Shown here one piece after another: positions 1 to 8,474 of a stretch of DNA of 64,000 nt. Numbering within the stretch: position 1 is the stretch's first letter; the number at the start of each line of letters is the position of its first letter. Under the pieces are notes generated by a model, which ran no database searches, was not told the DNA's origin, and saw nothing but the letters and a program-made list of their open reading frames with translations. The position numbers and the translations under genes are program-made. Source of the DNA: Flavicella marina (lineage in GTDB: Bacteria; Bacteroidota; Bacteroidia; Flavobacteriales; Flavobacteriaceae); assembly GCF_009193215.1 (NCBI RefSeq), contig NZ_VYVA01000002.1, positions 186,001 to 250,000 on the forward strand, written 5' to 3'.

Positions 1-1436
1 TCACCTTCCATATCAGCAGATATACCTGCCACACAGATGGTTGCATCAGACATTCCAACAACAACAGGTGCATAATTCAAAGGATTTAGATTTTTTTGAA
101 AAGGCAATGCCCCGCTTCTGTAATTTAACGAAGTACCCAATGACACGGCATCAGCGATTCCTTCTAGGACAGTTACTAAATTCGGACTAACACCGTAGTA
201 ATTACCCATTAATACATCTGAAGAATTTGCAAAAGGTCCGGTTACATAGGGAACTTTAATGTCCTTTGGGAGTGGTAAAATATTATTTTTGTTTTTTAGC
301 AGAACGATTGATTTTTGTGCAGCTTCTCTTGCCAATTGTATGTGCTTTTCTGAGTGTATGTGCTCTGGCCCAATTGCTGTATATGGGTTGTTCGTTGCGT
401 TTTTATCAAACATTCCAAGTCTAAATCGCGTCTTAAAAAGTTGTATCAATCTTTGATCGACTAATTTTTCTTTTATTAATCCTTCTTCAAGTGCTTTTTT
501 AAGGTAGTTGTATGTACCACCGCAATTTAGATTCACTCCCGCCATCAAAGCAATTGCAGCTGCTTCTTCTCTAGTAGAGGCAGTTTTGTGCCCTTTGTAG
601 ATGTCATTGATGGCTCCACAATCAGAAACCACGTACCCATCAAAATTCCATGCTTCTCTAAGCGTTTTTTGCAGTAAAAATTTACTTCCTGAAGCAGCAT
701 CTCCATAAACAGCGTTGTAAGCACTCATAACACCTTCTACTTTGACTTCTTCTACCAGTGCTTGGAATACAGGTAGGTAAGTCTCATAAAGATCCTGTTG
801 ACTTGGGTTTGCATTGAAATGGTGCCGTAATTCTTCGGGTCCAGAGTGTACTGCAAAATGTTTAGCGCAGGCTGCTGTTTTTAAATAAGTAGGGTCTTCA
901 CCTTGAAGGCCTTTTACGAATGAAATACCCATTTTAGCCATTAAATAAGGATCTTCTCCATAGGTTTCTTGACCGCGACCCCAACGCGGATCTCTAAAAA
1001 TATTGATGTTCGGACTCCAAAATGTCAAACCAGCATACCTACTATGATTTCCCATTTTTTGAGAAATTATATATTTTGCTCTTGCTTCAGTAGAGATCGC
1101 GGTTCCAACTCGGTTTGCCAGCGATGGGTCAAAAGATGCTCCAATAGCAATTCCTTGTGGGAAAATTGTAGCCTTTCCGTTTCTTGCAACACCATGTGAA
1201 GCTTCATTCCACCAATCATAACTAGAGACTTCTAATCTTTCAATGGCTGGTGCAGTATTTAATAATTGACTTAGTTTTTCTTCAAGAGTCATTTGAGAGA
1301 CTAAAATTTTTGCTCTTTGTTCAATCGAAAGATTCGAGTCTTGAAAAGAGAAATCTATTTTTTGTGCACTTGTTATTTTTGAGAAGAATAATGTTAACAT
1401 TAAGATTTTTAGTAAGGATATCTTTTGTAATTTCAT
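1..1436 (-). CDS. Glycoside hydrolase family 3 (beta-xylosidase/beta-glucosidase type), C-terminus cut by window edge
   Basis: The first 478 residues of an exported GH3 enzyme, which removes single sugars from the non-reducing ends of oligosaccharides. An N-terminal signal peptide (ending around SAQK) is followed by the (beta/alpha)8 domain. YDWWNEASHGVAR near residue 80 resembles the WWNEALHGVAR block of GH3 beta-xylosidases. GYVVSDCGA holds the expected nucleophile, Asp272, and NRVGTAISTEAR and RDPRWGRGQETYGEDP are further GH3 signatures. The second domain has begun (SIVLLKNKNNILPLP) before the window ends. The ATG at 1436 lies only 9 bases after the upstream DUF5060 gene, so this is the third gene of an operon with GH117 and DUF5060. 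The family is secure; the sugar preference (xylose, glucose or galactose) is inferred. Confidence 0.9.
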   Translation of the reverse strand, partial: MKLQKISLLKILMLTLFFSKITSAQKIDFSFQDSNLSIEQRAKILVSQMTLEEKLSQLLNTAPAIERLEVSSYDWWNEASHGVARNGKATIFPQGIAIGASFDPSLANRVGTAISTEARAKYIISQKMGNHSRYAGLTFWSPNINIFRDPRWGRGQETYGEDPYLMAKMGISFVKGLQGEDPTYLKTAACAKHFAVHSGPEELRHHFNANPSQQDLYETYLPVFQALVEEVKVEGVMSAYNAVYGDAASGSKFLLQKTLREAWNFDGYVVSDCGAINDIYKGHKTASTREEAAAIALMAGVNLNCGGTYNYLKKALEEGLIKEKLVDQRLIQLFKTRFRLGMFDKNATNNPYTAIGPEHIHSEKHIQLAREAAQKSIVLLKNKNNILPLPKDIKVPYVTGPFANSSDVLMGNYYGVSPNLVTVLEGIADAVSLGTSLNYRSGALPFQKNLNPLNYAPVVVGMSDATICVAGISADMEG

Positions 1437-1445
1437 AGTATAGTT

Positions 1446-3029
1446 TTATTCGATGATGGCTATCCAGTCTTGGTTTGGTGTTGGGGCGGTTGCCCATAGC
1501 CACTGTTTCCATTCAAGTTGTATAGTTTTGTTGTAAGTACCGGTGTAGATATTAAACCAAGTAATAGAAACTTTTCCAGAACTTGGCTTTTTTATATGGA
1601 TGGTTATGCTGTTGTTTTCTGAAGGATGAAAAACAATATATTTTCCTTTTTTGTTAGAAACGTTCCAACTCATAGCAGCATTTGATACTGACAATTCATT
1701 AAAATTATGTGCAGAAAAGAATTCATTAAAATATTTGTAGTAATGTAGTTTTGGTTTGTCCTCTTCATCTAGAGTATCTATATCAGTAATGACAGTGCTC
1801 CAAGAGTTTGCCTGCCAATAATGAGTTGAATAAGTACCAGCAAAAGCACAGATGTAATTTCTTCTCAAGCATGTTTTAGGATTGTCAAAATTTCCGATGA
1901 AAACTTTGTATGGACTTTTTTCATAGCCTCCATGCTCGATATTAAAAATAGGTTTGTTCGGAAAGTTGTTTTTACATCGTAGCATCACATTATACAACTC
2001 TGTACTCCAATTTTGAATTGAGATAAAATCTACTAAATCACTATTTTTTTTACAAAAACCATAGTCATGTACCGTTAACAAACGATTGTATACATCGAGA
2101 TTTTTTAACCTGCTGATTCTTTCTTTTACATATTTTTCGTCACATCGACCATATGCGAGTGCTTCTTTAGAAATATCCCATATGATATTCGGATAAGCTT
2201 GATATCTTTTTATGATATAGTCAAAGTAACGATTGTCTTCAAGAGAATACATTTTTGGCCAATTGACTTCTTTGTTCCAAACATAGATCATTAAATGTGC
2301 CGCAATATTTCTGTTATTCAGGTTTGCAATAACGTTGTCTAAGTGTTTAAAAAAATCAACATTTAAAGACGAATAATCCGGAATTTTATTGGTTCCATGA
2401 AATGGAAAGAATTTAGGTTTACTAAAATCATGTTCGGGTTTGGTCGTCTTGTCTTTTTCCCAACGAATATCATATGCATATGCATTGAACACCACTTGGT
2501 TGTAGTTGTTCTCTTCTAGTTTGTCTAAAATTTGATTCGTGTTTTTTTGATTTTTTTCACCATAATCTAATGCAAACAGCCAATCAAATTCATAAGCGAC
2601 TAAAAAATAGGGAGTCCCATCCTCATACGAGAATTTTTGAGGATTGATTTTATCAATTGTAATGGCTCCTCGACTTTTTTTATAAGGGGTATTAGAAACG
2701 AGAACACTTCCTTTCAGATTGTTTATTTCTTCTGAATCTGAATAAGTAGAGTAAGTCCAATTTCCTGAAATGTTACCAGAAAAGCGAATAATATATTGAT
2801 CGCCTCCGTTGTAAAACCCAGGAATTTTAATTTGTTCTCCTGAAGGATTGGTAAAACGTGCGTAAAAATGGGTTTCGAATGGAGCATCTGTTTTATTAGT
2901 CGAAAACCTTATGTCGACAACTTCCCATTTATCAACTTGTATAGATACTTTTTTCTCTGTAAAAGCATGAAATGAATAGGTGTTTGATACAGCAAACAGT
3001 AATACTATGTTGAAAATTATTTTTTTCAT
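1446..3029 (-). CDS. Secreted DUF5060-type putative glycoside hydrolase (TIM-barrel)
   Basis: A 527-residue exported protein with a signal peptide (residues 1 to about 20). Residues about 27-125 match the DUF5060 beta-sandwich pattern (VDKWEVVDIRF, IPGFYNGGDQYIIRF, GNWTYSTYS). A catalytic-type barrel follows, as in DUF4038 proteins and related glycosidases: EDGTPYFLVAYEFDWL, YPNIIWDISKEA and FNIEHGGYE, whose acidic residues at strand ends are the likely catalytic pair. A C-terminal beta domain (about 435-527) ends in WIAIIE. It lies between GH117 (31-base gap) and GH3 (9-base gap) on the same strand. Proteins of this architecture sit in polysaccharide-utilisation loci; the exact substrate is not readable here. 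No T9SS tail is present, so a periplasmic location is likely. Confidence 0.75.
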   Translation of the reverse strand: MKKIIFNIVLLFAVSNTYSFHAFTEKKVSIQVDKWEVVDIRFSTNKTDAPFETHFYARFTNPSGEQIKIPGFYNGGDQYIIRFSGNISGNWTYSTYSDSEEINNLKGSVLVSNTPYKKSRGAITIDKINPQKFSYEDGTPYFLVAYEFDWLFALDYGEKNQKNTNQILDKLEENNYNQVVFNAYAYDIRWEKDKTTKPEHDFSKPKFFPFHGTNKIPDYSSLNVDFFKHLDNVIANLNNRNIAAHLMIYVWNKEVNWPKMYSLEDNRYFDYIIKRYQAYPNIIWDISKEALAYGRCDEKYVKERISRLKNLDVYNRLLTVHDYGFCKKNSDLVDFISIQNWSTELYNVMLRCKNNFPNKPIFNIEHGGYEKSPYKVFIGNFDNPKTCLRRNYICAFAGTYSTHYWQANSWSTVITDIDTLDEEDKPKLHYYKYFNEFFSAHNFNELSVSNAAMSWNVSNKKGKYIVFHPSENNSITIHIKKPSSGKVSITWFNIYTGTYNKTIQLEWKQWLWATAPTPNQDWIAIIE

Positions 3030-3060
3030 CGAAGCAATAAGCTAAGCTTATTTTAGGGAA

Positions 3061-4350
3061 CTAATTGCTTGAAGCGGTTTTTTCGTTTTGTACTGCAATT
3101 CGTTTTTTCTGTTTCCCGTTCAAACCGTGTTTGTAATAGTGTTCAGGTTTATAAGTCATATAACTTTTCTTCATATCAGGGTCGTTGAGATCTTGACTGA
3201 GGTCACAATCAAATCTTGTTAGAATTGAATGGTTGGTACTCCAACCATTTACAGCGGTAAAATGTGAAATTCCCCATGTGATACCTCTTCCGTCTTTCGT
3301 GTCAGTAAATGCATCAGGAATAAAAGGTCCTCCTGCAGTAGGCATCAATTCAGTGATAGATGCAATATCGAAATTGATACCGTCTTCGGCGTATTGAATT
3401 GTATTGTGCTCATTACCATCTCTAATTACCAAGGCTGCGATACCCCCTTTGAATGGAAATAGCGTAGTCTCATGTCCAGAGTTGATCACAGGGTTTTGTG
3501 CATATTTGGTGAAAGGTCCAAGGGGATTATCGGCAGTTGCCAAACCTTGCATTCTTATCAAATTACCTTTTACTCCGTAATCAGATTTATAGTATAAATA
3601 TATTTTCCCTTTGTATACCAAGGGGTACGGATCATGAATGGAAAATTGATCCCATTGGCCTGGTGCACCGTTTGGAATTACAATTTTATTATAAGGAGTC
3701 CAAGGACCATCAGGAGAATCGGCATATGAAACCGCTACAGGACAATCATCACCGCGTTTTCCACTAGCTTCCATAAATCCTTGGTAGTACAAGTAATATT
3801 TTCCTTTCCATTTTAAAATATCTGTAGTAGCGACTGAACGCCAACCTACATTAGGTTTTGGTGGTCTGGGTACAGCCACACCTTGTTCTTCCCAGGTAAA
3901 CCCATCTTTACTAGTAGCATACCAAATATCACATAAATCCCAATCACTTGAAGGAATCGTGTCATTGCTTTTAGCTGCTCCTTTGGGTGAAGTTGGAGTT
4001 TGACGGTGGGTATACCAAACATAGTATTTACCGTTTTCAAAAATTACTTTTGATGGATCTCTACGCGTTATTGTTCCATCGTGATTGCTATAATCAAGAC
4101 CTTTTATTTCTGTGTATTTGAATTGGGTATATAGTTCGTTGTATTTGGGTTGGATTCCTAGGTAAGCATCGTAATTTCTTTCTAAGGCATGACTTAATTT
4201 GATATTTGGTTTTTCATGTTGAATTTCAAATGGGAATCCTTTATCCTCTTTCGGGGCTATTTTTGAAATTGTAGCGTTAGGGATTTTTTGAGCACAAGAA
4301 ATGACAAATAGCACCGATAAGTACATAAAAATGTTTTTCAATAGTTTCAT
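3061..4350 (-). CDS. GH117 family glycosidase (alpha-1,3-(3,6-anhydro)-L-galactosidase-like)
   Basis: A 429-residue lipoprotein: the signal LFVISC gives a lipidated Cys19, so it is probably membrane anchored. The body is a five-bladed propeller of the GH117/GH43 type. Recognised GH117 blocks are RRDPSKVIFENGKYYVWYT (Asp98), DIWYATSKDGFTWEEQG, FSIHDPYPLVYKGKIYLYYKSD (Asp240), GHETTLFPF (His293, Glu294) and NTIQYAEDGINFDI. Known GH117 enzymes remove terminal 3,6-anhydro-L-galactose from agar and porphyran oligosaccharides, but the family has clades of other or unknown specificity. It is the first gene of a three-gene minus-strand operon with DUF5060 and GH3. The family call is strong; red-algal galactan as substrate is inference. 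Confidence 0.82.
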   Translation of the reverse strand: MKLLKNIFMYLSVLFVISCAQKIPNATISKIAPKEDKGFPFEIQHEKPNIKLSHALERNYDAYLGIQPKYNELYTQFKYTEIKGLDYSNHDGTITRRDPSKVIFENGKYYVWYTHRQTPTSPKGAAKSNDTIPSSDWDLCDIWYATSKDGFTWEEQGVAVPRPPKPNVGWRSVATTDILKWKGKYYLYYQGFMEASGKRGDDCPVAVSYADSPDGPWTPYNKIVIPNGAPGQWDQFSIHDPYPLVYKGKIYLYYKSDYGVKGNLIRMQGLATADNPLGPFTKYAQNPVINSGHETTLFPFKGGIAALVIRDGNEHNTIQYAEDGINFDIASITELMPTAGGPFIPDAFTDTKDGRGITWGISHFTAVNGWSTNHSILTRFDCDLSQDLNDPDMKKSYMTYKPEHYYKHGLNGKQKKRIAVQNEKTASSN

Positions 4351-4511
4351 GAATTAGTTTTATTGATTGTGTATAATTTAAAAATCAAATTTTCTAAAAA
4401 AATATGCCAATACAAAGTTTTACAACTAGACGAAAACTAGATTGTAGGAAGAAAAAATCTCATTTGTACCTGAAACTATAAGATAAATCGTTTTTTGTAA
4501 TACAAATGGTT

Positions 4512-4546
4512 AAAAAAAGCATTCAAATTATTTTGAATGCTTTTTA
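4512..4546 (-). terminator. Rho-independent terminator of the DUF1569 gene
   Basis: A perfect 14-bp stem (4514-4527 pairs with 4532-4545) with a TTAT loop. The A-run at 4512-4518 becomes a T-run on the minus strand, so it ends transcription coming from the gene at 4558-5010. It also separates that gene from the GH117 operon. Confidence 0.8.
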
Positions 4547-4557
4547 ATCAAGTTAGT

Positions 4558-5010
4558 TTATACAGAAAACTGATGGAGGTGGTGATCGAGATGTTTGTAG
4601 AACATATTATTCCATTCTTTTGAGGTTAGCTTACCGAAAGAATGAGATTCTTTTTGTTCAAAATAATCAACTCCTAGTTCTTGAGTTTTTCTTATGAATG
4701 AAATAAGTCTTGTTTTTTCTGTCTCAAAATCTTTTTGTTCTGTAATTAGAAATTCCGGAGCGGTTCTGCTGTTTGTCTTATATGGTTTGGTGCCGACAAC
4801 GATATTTTTTATCAACAAACCTAGAATCATTTTTTTGAATTTATTCGGTTTTGGTTGTGTGTTTTCAAAGATCAACTCATAGGTTACACAACAATGTGCA
4901 AACATTTGAGAAACATCCATTTTTCCCCAAACCGGTTGAGAATTTTTATTTAATTTTTCTATTCGACCAATGATTTCTTCTGTGACCTCTTTATCGAAAA
5001 TGTTTTTCAT
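4558..5010 (-). CDS. DUF1569 family protein (DinB-like fold)
   Basis: A 150-residue cytoplasmic protein without signal peptide. The pattern QPVWGKMDVSQMFAHCCVTYE near residue 27 and the C-terminal EWNNMFYKHLDHHLHQF match DUF1569, a branch of the DinB/YfiT four-helix fold. The conserved histidines (His39 region and the HLDHHLHQ cluster) would form the usual metal site. The biological role of the family is not established; relatives include metal-dependent thiol transferases. It lies just downstream of the ACT-like protein on the same strand (6-base gap), so the two are probably co-transcribed and end at the terminator at 4512. Confidence 0.7.
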   Translation of the reverse strand: MKNIFDKEVTEEIIGRIEKLNKNSQPVWGKMDVSQMFAHCCVTYELIFENTQPKPNKFKKMILGLLIKNIVVGTKPYKTNSRTAPEFLITEQKDFETEKTRLISFIRKTQELGVDYFEQKESHSFGKLTSKEWNNMFYKHLDHHLHQFSV

Positions 5011-5016
5011 ATCAAT

Positions 5017-5676
5017 TTATTTTTTTTTCATGTCGATCAATATAGAAAAAGTATTATTTACATCTTCTTCTTTAACAACAATTGTCATTTCGTGTGTAGT
5101 AGAAATAATTTCTTGTACCGAGATTCCTGCCCAAGCAAGTTGCTTTAAAATAAAATAATAGACACCAGATTGTTCAACATTGGTCTTAGGTAGTTTTATG
5201 GTAATAGAGGCCAATTCAGTATGAGCATAAATCATGATCTCTTTCGCGAACAATTCTTTTACCTGCTCTTCTAGGTTTTTACTCGTAACAATATTTGTTT
5301 CGAAAATCCCTTGTGATATTGTGAAGAAATAATCTTTGTCGTCTCCAATTTTTGTCAAAAGAGAGGTGATAGATCTCAATAAAGTAGGAGTGTTTTTATA
5401 AGTGAAATTACAGAGGTTAGATCGTACAATAAAATCTCCCAAAGAAAAAGTGAATTTTCTAATGTTTTTCCTTATTCGTAACAAGTTAGAAGGAGATAAT
5501 CTATTGATAGCCATCATGATGGCGCCAGATTTCACTTCTTTTCCAAGGTCGTTTTCTACATCTTCTTGGATAGCTCTTGCTAAAGAAGATACGTTGATCA
5601 ATTTATCATTTAAAGCTTCTTCATAAAAAGGAGTTTTTCTGATAATGCTTTCGACAGATTCTTGAATGGTTTTCAT
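5017..5676 (-). CDS. ACT-like regulatory protein, divergent from aspartokinase
   Basis: About 219 residues from the ATG at 5676 (MKTIQESVESII). An upstream in-frame ATG at 5697 would put the start inside the inverted repeat at 5696-5728, so the later one is preferred. The N-terminal half looks helical (SSLARAIQEDVENDLGKEVKSGAIMMAINRL), like a small DNA- or protein-binding domain. The C-terminal half has two ACT-like alternations (LASITIKLPKTNVEQSGVYYFILKQLAWAGISVQEIISTTHEMTIVVKEEDV), the pattern seen in the regulatory part of aspartokinases. The gene is divergent from lysC with a 143-base spacer. A role in sensing amino acids or controlling lysC is inference from fold and position; no function is proven. 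Confidence 0.6.
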   Translation of the reverse strand: MKTIQESVESIIRKTPFYEEALNDKLINVSSLARAIQEDVENDLGKEVKSGAIMMAINRLSPSNLLRIRKNIRKFTFSLGDFIVRSNLCNFTYKNTPTLLRSITSLLTKIGDDKDYFFTISQGIFETNIVTSKNLEEQVKELFAKEIMIYAHTELASITIKLPKTNVEQSGVYYFILKQLAWAGISVQEIISTTHEMTIVVKEEDVNNTFSILIDMKKK

Positions 5677-5695
5677 ACCGTGTTTAATTTTAAAC

Positions 5696-5728
5696 AATTT
5701 GTAATAAAGTGTAAATATATTACAAATT
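5696..5728. promoter_or_regulatory. 11-bp perfect inverted repeat between ACT-like gene and lysC
   Basis: Arms AATTTGTAATA (5696-5706) and TATTACAAATT (5718-5728) are perfectly complementary around an 11-base spacer. Arm centres are 22 bases apart, about two helical turns, which suits a dimeric regulator. It lies just upstream of the ACT-like gene start and within the shared spacer with lysC. Operator function is inferred from symmetry and position. Confidence 0.5.
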
Positions 5729-5819
5729 TTTGCTGTAAATTAACAATTACAGGATTTTTGCGCAATATTTTAGAACCTGAATAGGTGTGGTTTCTAAAAG
5801 AAATTAAAATAAAAGCAAG

Positions 5820-7151
5820 ATGAAAGTTTTAAAATTTGGTGGTACTTCAGTAGGAAGTCCTGAAAGCATAAAAGAAGTAGCAAAAATTGTATCGAATATA
5901 GAAGGACAAAAGATAGTAGTATTGTCTGCTATGTCTCAAACTACAAATGTGTTACATCAAATTACAGATGCTATCGGTGCATCAAATTTTGAAGAGGCAA
6001 ATAGCATCATTGATATGATGATTGATCGTTACAAAACAGTAATCGAAGGTTTGTTTGAAACTGATACTGTTAAGAATACTGCAAGTGCTTTTATCGAAGA
6101 GCGTTTCGATTTTATCAAGTCGTATGCGCATGAAGGTTCAGTAGAAGTAATAGCTGCGATAGAAAAAATAATTGTAGCTCAAGGAGAGATTCTTTCAACA
6201 AACTTGTTTTCTATGTATCTGAATGAGGTAAATACTGCTGCAAGTTTATTGTCTGCTTTTGATTTTATGAGAATTGACGCTGCCGGTGAACCAGATTCAG
6301 AATTTATTACAGAAAGTTTAGGTGAGATTATTGCAGCAAATGCAGCAACAGATATTTTTATCACGCAAGGGTATATTTGTTTGAGCCATGTTGGTGATAT
6401 AGATAATTTAAAAAGGGGAGGAAGTGATTATTCTGCTTCATTAATCGGTGCAGCTATTGAAGCTGAAGAGATTCAAATCTGGACAGATATTGACGGGATG
6501 CATAATAACGACCCACGTTATGTTGACAATACTTTTTCATTAAAAGAGATTTCTTTTGATGAAGCAGCTGAGTTGGCGTATTTTGGAGCAAAAATTTTAC
6601 ACCCTCAAAGTGTGATTCCTGCAAAAGAAAAAAATGTACCAGTACTATTGAAGGATACTTTCAATCCAGATTCAGCAGGTACCATTATTCGTAACTGTAC
6701 AGTACCTAACAAAGTACGCGCAATTGCAGCAAAAGATGGAATTACAGCGATTCGAATCAAATCATACCGAATGTTAATGGCGTATGGTTTCTTGAAAAAT
6801 ATTTTTGAAGTCTTTGAAAAATATAAAACCTCTATTGATATGATTACTACATCAGAGGTTGCAGTTTCTTTGACTATCGATGATGATACTTATTTAGAAG
6901 AAATTACAAAAGAATTAGAAAACATTGGAAGTGTAAAGGTGGATACTGATTTGAGCATCATTTGTTTAGCAGGTGATTTTTCTCAGCAGCAAAAAGGAGC
7001 CAGCGCAGCTATCTTTAGTAGTTTGACAAATATACCTATTCGTATGATATCGTATGGAGGTAGTAATTACAATGTTTCTTTGGTAGTAAATACCGAACAT
7101 AAAATTCAAGCTTTACAGGATTTAAACAAAGGTGTTTTTGAAAACAACTAA
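5820..7151 (+). CDS. lysC: Aspartate kinase (monofunctional)
   Basis: Phosphorylates L-aspartate, the first step toward lysine/diaminopimelate, threonine and methionine. The 443-residue protein opens with the diagnostic KVLKFGGTSVGSPESI (catalytic Lys5). Further blocks are GFITQGY-like FITQGYICLSHVGDIDNLKRGGSDYSA (residues about 180-207) and IQIWTDIDGMHNNDPR. Two ACT subdomains follow from about residue 305 (AIAAKDGITAIRIKS; SVKVDTDLSIICLAGDF; IRMISYGGSNYNVSLVV) and would bind allosteric amino acids. There is no homoserine dehydrogenase fusion. The gene is flanked by a divergent ACT-like gene and followed by its own terminator. No lysine riboswitch fits in the short leader. Confidence 0.95.
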   Translation: MKVLKFGGTSVGSPESIKEVAKIVSNIEGQKIVVLSAMSQTTNVLHQITDAIGASNFEEANSIIDMMIDRYKTVIEGLFETDTVKNTASAFIEERFDFIKSYAHEGSVEVIAAIEKIIVAQGEILSTNLFSMYLNEVNTAASLLSAFDFMRIDAAGEPDSEFITESLGEIIAANAATDIFITQGYICLSHVGDIDNLKRGGSDYSASLIGAAIEAEEIQIWTDIDGMHNNDPRYVDNTFSLKEISFDEAAELAYFGAKILHPQSVIPAKEKNVPVLLKDTFNPDSAGTIIRNCTVPNKVRAIAAKDGITAIRIKSYRMLMAYGFLKNIFEVFEKYKTSIDMITTSEVAVSLTIDDDTYLEEITKELENIGSVKVDTDLSIICLAGDFSQQQKGASAAIFSSLTNIPIRMISYGGSNYNVSLVVNTEHKIQALQDLNKGVFENN

Positions 7152-7166
7152 TTCATAATAATTTAT

Positions 7167-7193
7167 AAAGGACGGTTTTTACTGTCCTTTTTA
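7167..7193 (+). terminator. Terminator of lysC
   Basis: Stem AAAGGAC (7167-7173) with GTCCTTT (7184-7190), a 10-base loop, and a short T-tract, 15 bases after the lysC stop. Confidence 0.65.
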
Positions 7194-7252
7194 GATTAAT
7201 TTTAAATAGAAAATCAAAAATAAAAAAGCTGTCATTTATCATAAAAGCAGAG

Positions 7253-7281
7253 TTGTTTTAGGAAACTTTTTTTTATTTTTG
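7253..7281 (+). promoter_or_regulatory. Bacteroidota-type promoter of the ferredoxin gene
   Basis: A TTG at 7253-7255 (-33 element) and TATTTTTG at 7274-7281 (-7 element, consensus TAnnTTTG) are 18 bases apart. Transcription would begin near 7285, leaving about a 25-base leader before the ATG at 7310. Confidence 0.6.
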
Positions 7282-7309
7282 CATTTCACAATTTTAAGAC
7301 TATACTACA

Positions 7310-7663
7310 ATGGCAATTATAATAACTGACGAATGTATTAACTGCGGGGCTTGTGAGCCAGAATGTCCTAACAACGCAATTTATGAAGGTGCTGAAGATT
7401 GGCGTTATTCAGATGGTACAGAACTATCTGGAGACATCGTTTTACCTAATGGTAACAAAGCAAATGCAGATGACGATCAAGAAGCGGTAGATGACGAAGT
7501 TTACTTTATCGTACCAGACAAATGTACAGAATGTAAAGGTTTCCATGACGAGCCTCAATGTGCTGCTGTTTGTCCAGTAGATTGTTGTGTGCCTAACGAA
7601 GATATCGTTGAAACAGAAGAGGAATTATTAGCGAAGAAAGCTTTTATGCACGGAGAAGAATAA
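7310..7663 (+). CDS. 4Fe-4S dicluster ferredoxin
   Basis: A 117-residue small electron carrier. The first cluster motif is [11 protein letters not shown] (Cys9, 12, 15, 19); the second is [22 protein letters not shown] (Cys72, 75, 84, 88, 92). The loop of eight residues in the second motif is typical of the YfhL/Alvin-type 2[4Fe-4S] ferredoxins common in Flavobacteriia. An acidic insertion ([12 protein letters not shown], about 52-63) separates the clusters. The gene is monocistronic, between its own promoter (7253-7281) and terminator (7688-7717). The redox partner is not indicated by the context. Confidence 0.93.
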   Translation: MAIIITDECINCGACEPECPNNAIYEGAEDWRYSDGTELSGDIVLPNGNKANADDDQEAVDDEVYFIVPDKCTECKGFHDEPQCAAVCPVDCCVPNEDIVETEEELLAKKAFMHGEE

Positions 7664-7687
7664 GTTATACTTCTTTATAAAATATTG

Positions 7688-7717
7688 AAAACTCTCTTTT
7701 TTAAGAGAGTTTTTTTA
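7688..7717. terminator. Bidirectional terminator between ferredoxin and OmpA-like genes
   Basis: AAAACTCTCTT (7688-7698) pairs with AAGAGAGTTTT (7703-7713) around a TTTT loop, followed by a T-run. The A-run on the 5' side also gives a T-run on the minus strand. The hairpin overlaps the stop codon of the OmpA-like gene, which converges here. Confidence 0.8.
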
Positions 7718-8296
7718 TTTTACAATAAATTCTATTCTATTATTTTTTCGGTTTTCGATGGCATTTGTCGTGCTGTATTTTGTAGCAGAAGCACCGACAC
7801 CAATAACCTGAATCTGATCTTTTGATAAACCTTTCGAATGGATCAAATAGGCGTAAATACCTGCAGCTCTTCTTTGGCTTAAGAATTTGCTGAATTCTAG
7901 ATTGGGTTTGTTGTATGAGTGAATTTGAATTGTTATTTGTTTGTCGTTGTTAGCTCTGAGTAACCTAGCGACCTGATTCAACACCTTTTTTGTTTTCGAG
8001 TGTAGGATGTGACCCTCTCTTTTTTTGAATCGAATTTCATGTCCTATTTTTTCTAAGGTAAATTTTAATTCTTGAGGATTAGAAAATAAATGAGATTTTT
8101 CAAAACGTTGATTTACATAAGTGTTTCTCGATAAATTAGGTTTTTCATCATTAAAGGAATTAAACGCTACAGTTTGATTTATATTTTGGTTTTTTGATTC
8201 AAGATTAATCCTGTTTTGTCCAATTATGGTTTGAGTACCTAAAAAGACAAAGAATATTTTTAGAAGACGTTTTATATATTTTAAACAGCACAGCAT
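7715..8296 (-). CDS. OmpA-family peptidoglycan-associated protein
   Basis: About 193 residues from the ATG at 8296; an in-frame GTG at 8314 is a weaker start. A hydrophobic N-terminus (LLKIFFVFLGTQTIIGQ) acts as signal peptide. The C-terminal 110 residues form an OmpA-like domain: an LNQVARLLRANNDKQITIQIHS strand-helix-strand, then LSQRRAAGIYAYLIHSKGLSKDQIQVIGVGAS, and the closing NRKNNRIEF, which corresponds to the NRRVEI block that binds meso-diaminopimelate. There is no beta-barrel, so it is periplasmic and probably binds cell wall. A TATTTTTG box (minus strand, 8301-8308) ends five bases before the ATG, suggesting a very short or absent leader. Confidence 0.8.
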   Translation of the reverse strand: MLCCLKYIKRLLKIFFVFLGTQTIIGQNRINLESKNQNINQTVAFNSFNDEKPNLSRNTYVNQRFEKSHLFSNPQELKFTLEKIGHEIRFKKREGHILHSKTKKVLNQVARLLRANNDKQITIQIHSYNKPNLEFSKFLSQRRAAGIYAYLIHSKGLSKDQIQVIGVGASATKYSTTNAIENRKNNRIEFIVK

Positions 8297-8439
8297 TTTA
8301 CAAAAATATCGCACCTAATTAACATTTGTTAATTTTAGTAAAGGTTTTTAGTTGTTATAACAATGATTGTATTGGTGAATCAAATAAAATATGAGATTTA
8401 AATTCGAACATTTTACCGAATGTTGTTTTAAATAAATAC

Positions 8440-8447
8440 TATATTTG
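8440..8447 (+). promoter_or_regulatory. -7 promoter element of ychF
   Basis: TATATTTG fits the TAnnTTTG consensus, 27 bases before the ychF ATG. The nearest TTG upstream (8423-8425) is only 14 bases away, shorter than usual, so only the -7 element is called. Confidence 0.45.
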
Positions 8448-8474
8448 CAGTCGAATTTTCAAAAGATATAAAGC

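Noticed and set aside
5701-5819. Lysine riboswitch before lysC
   Set aside because: The spacer is too short (about 120 bases) and shows only the simple inverted repeat, not a multi-helix aptamer.
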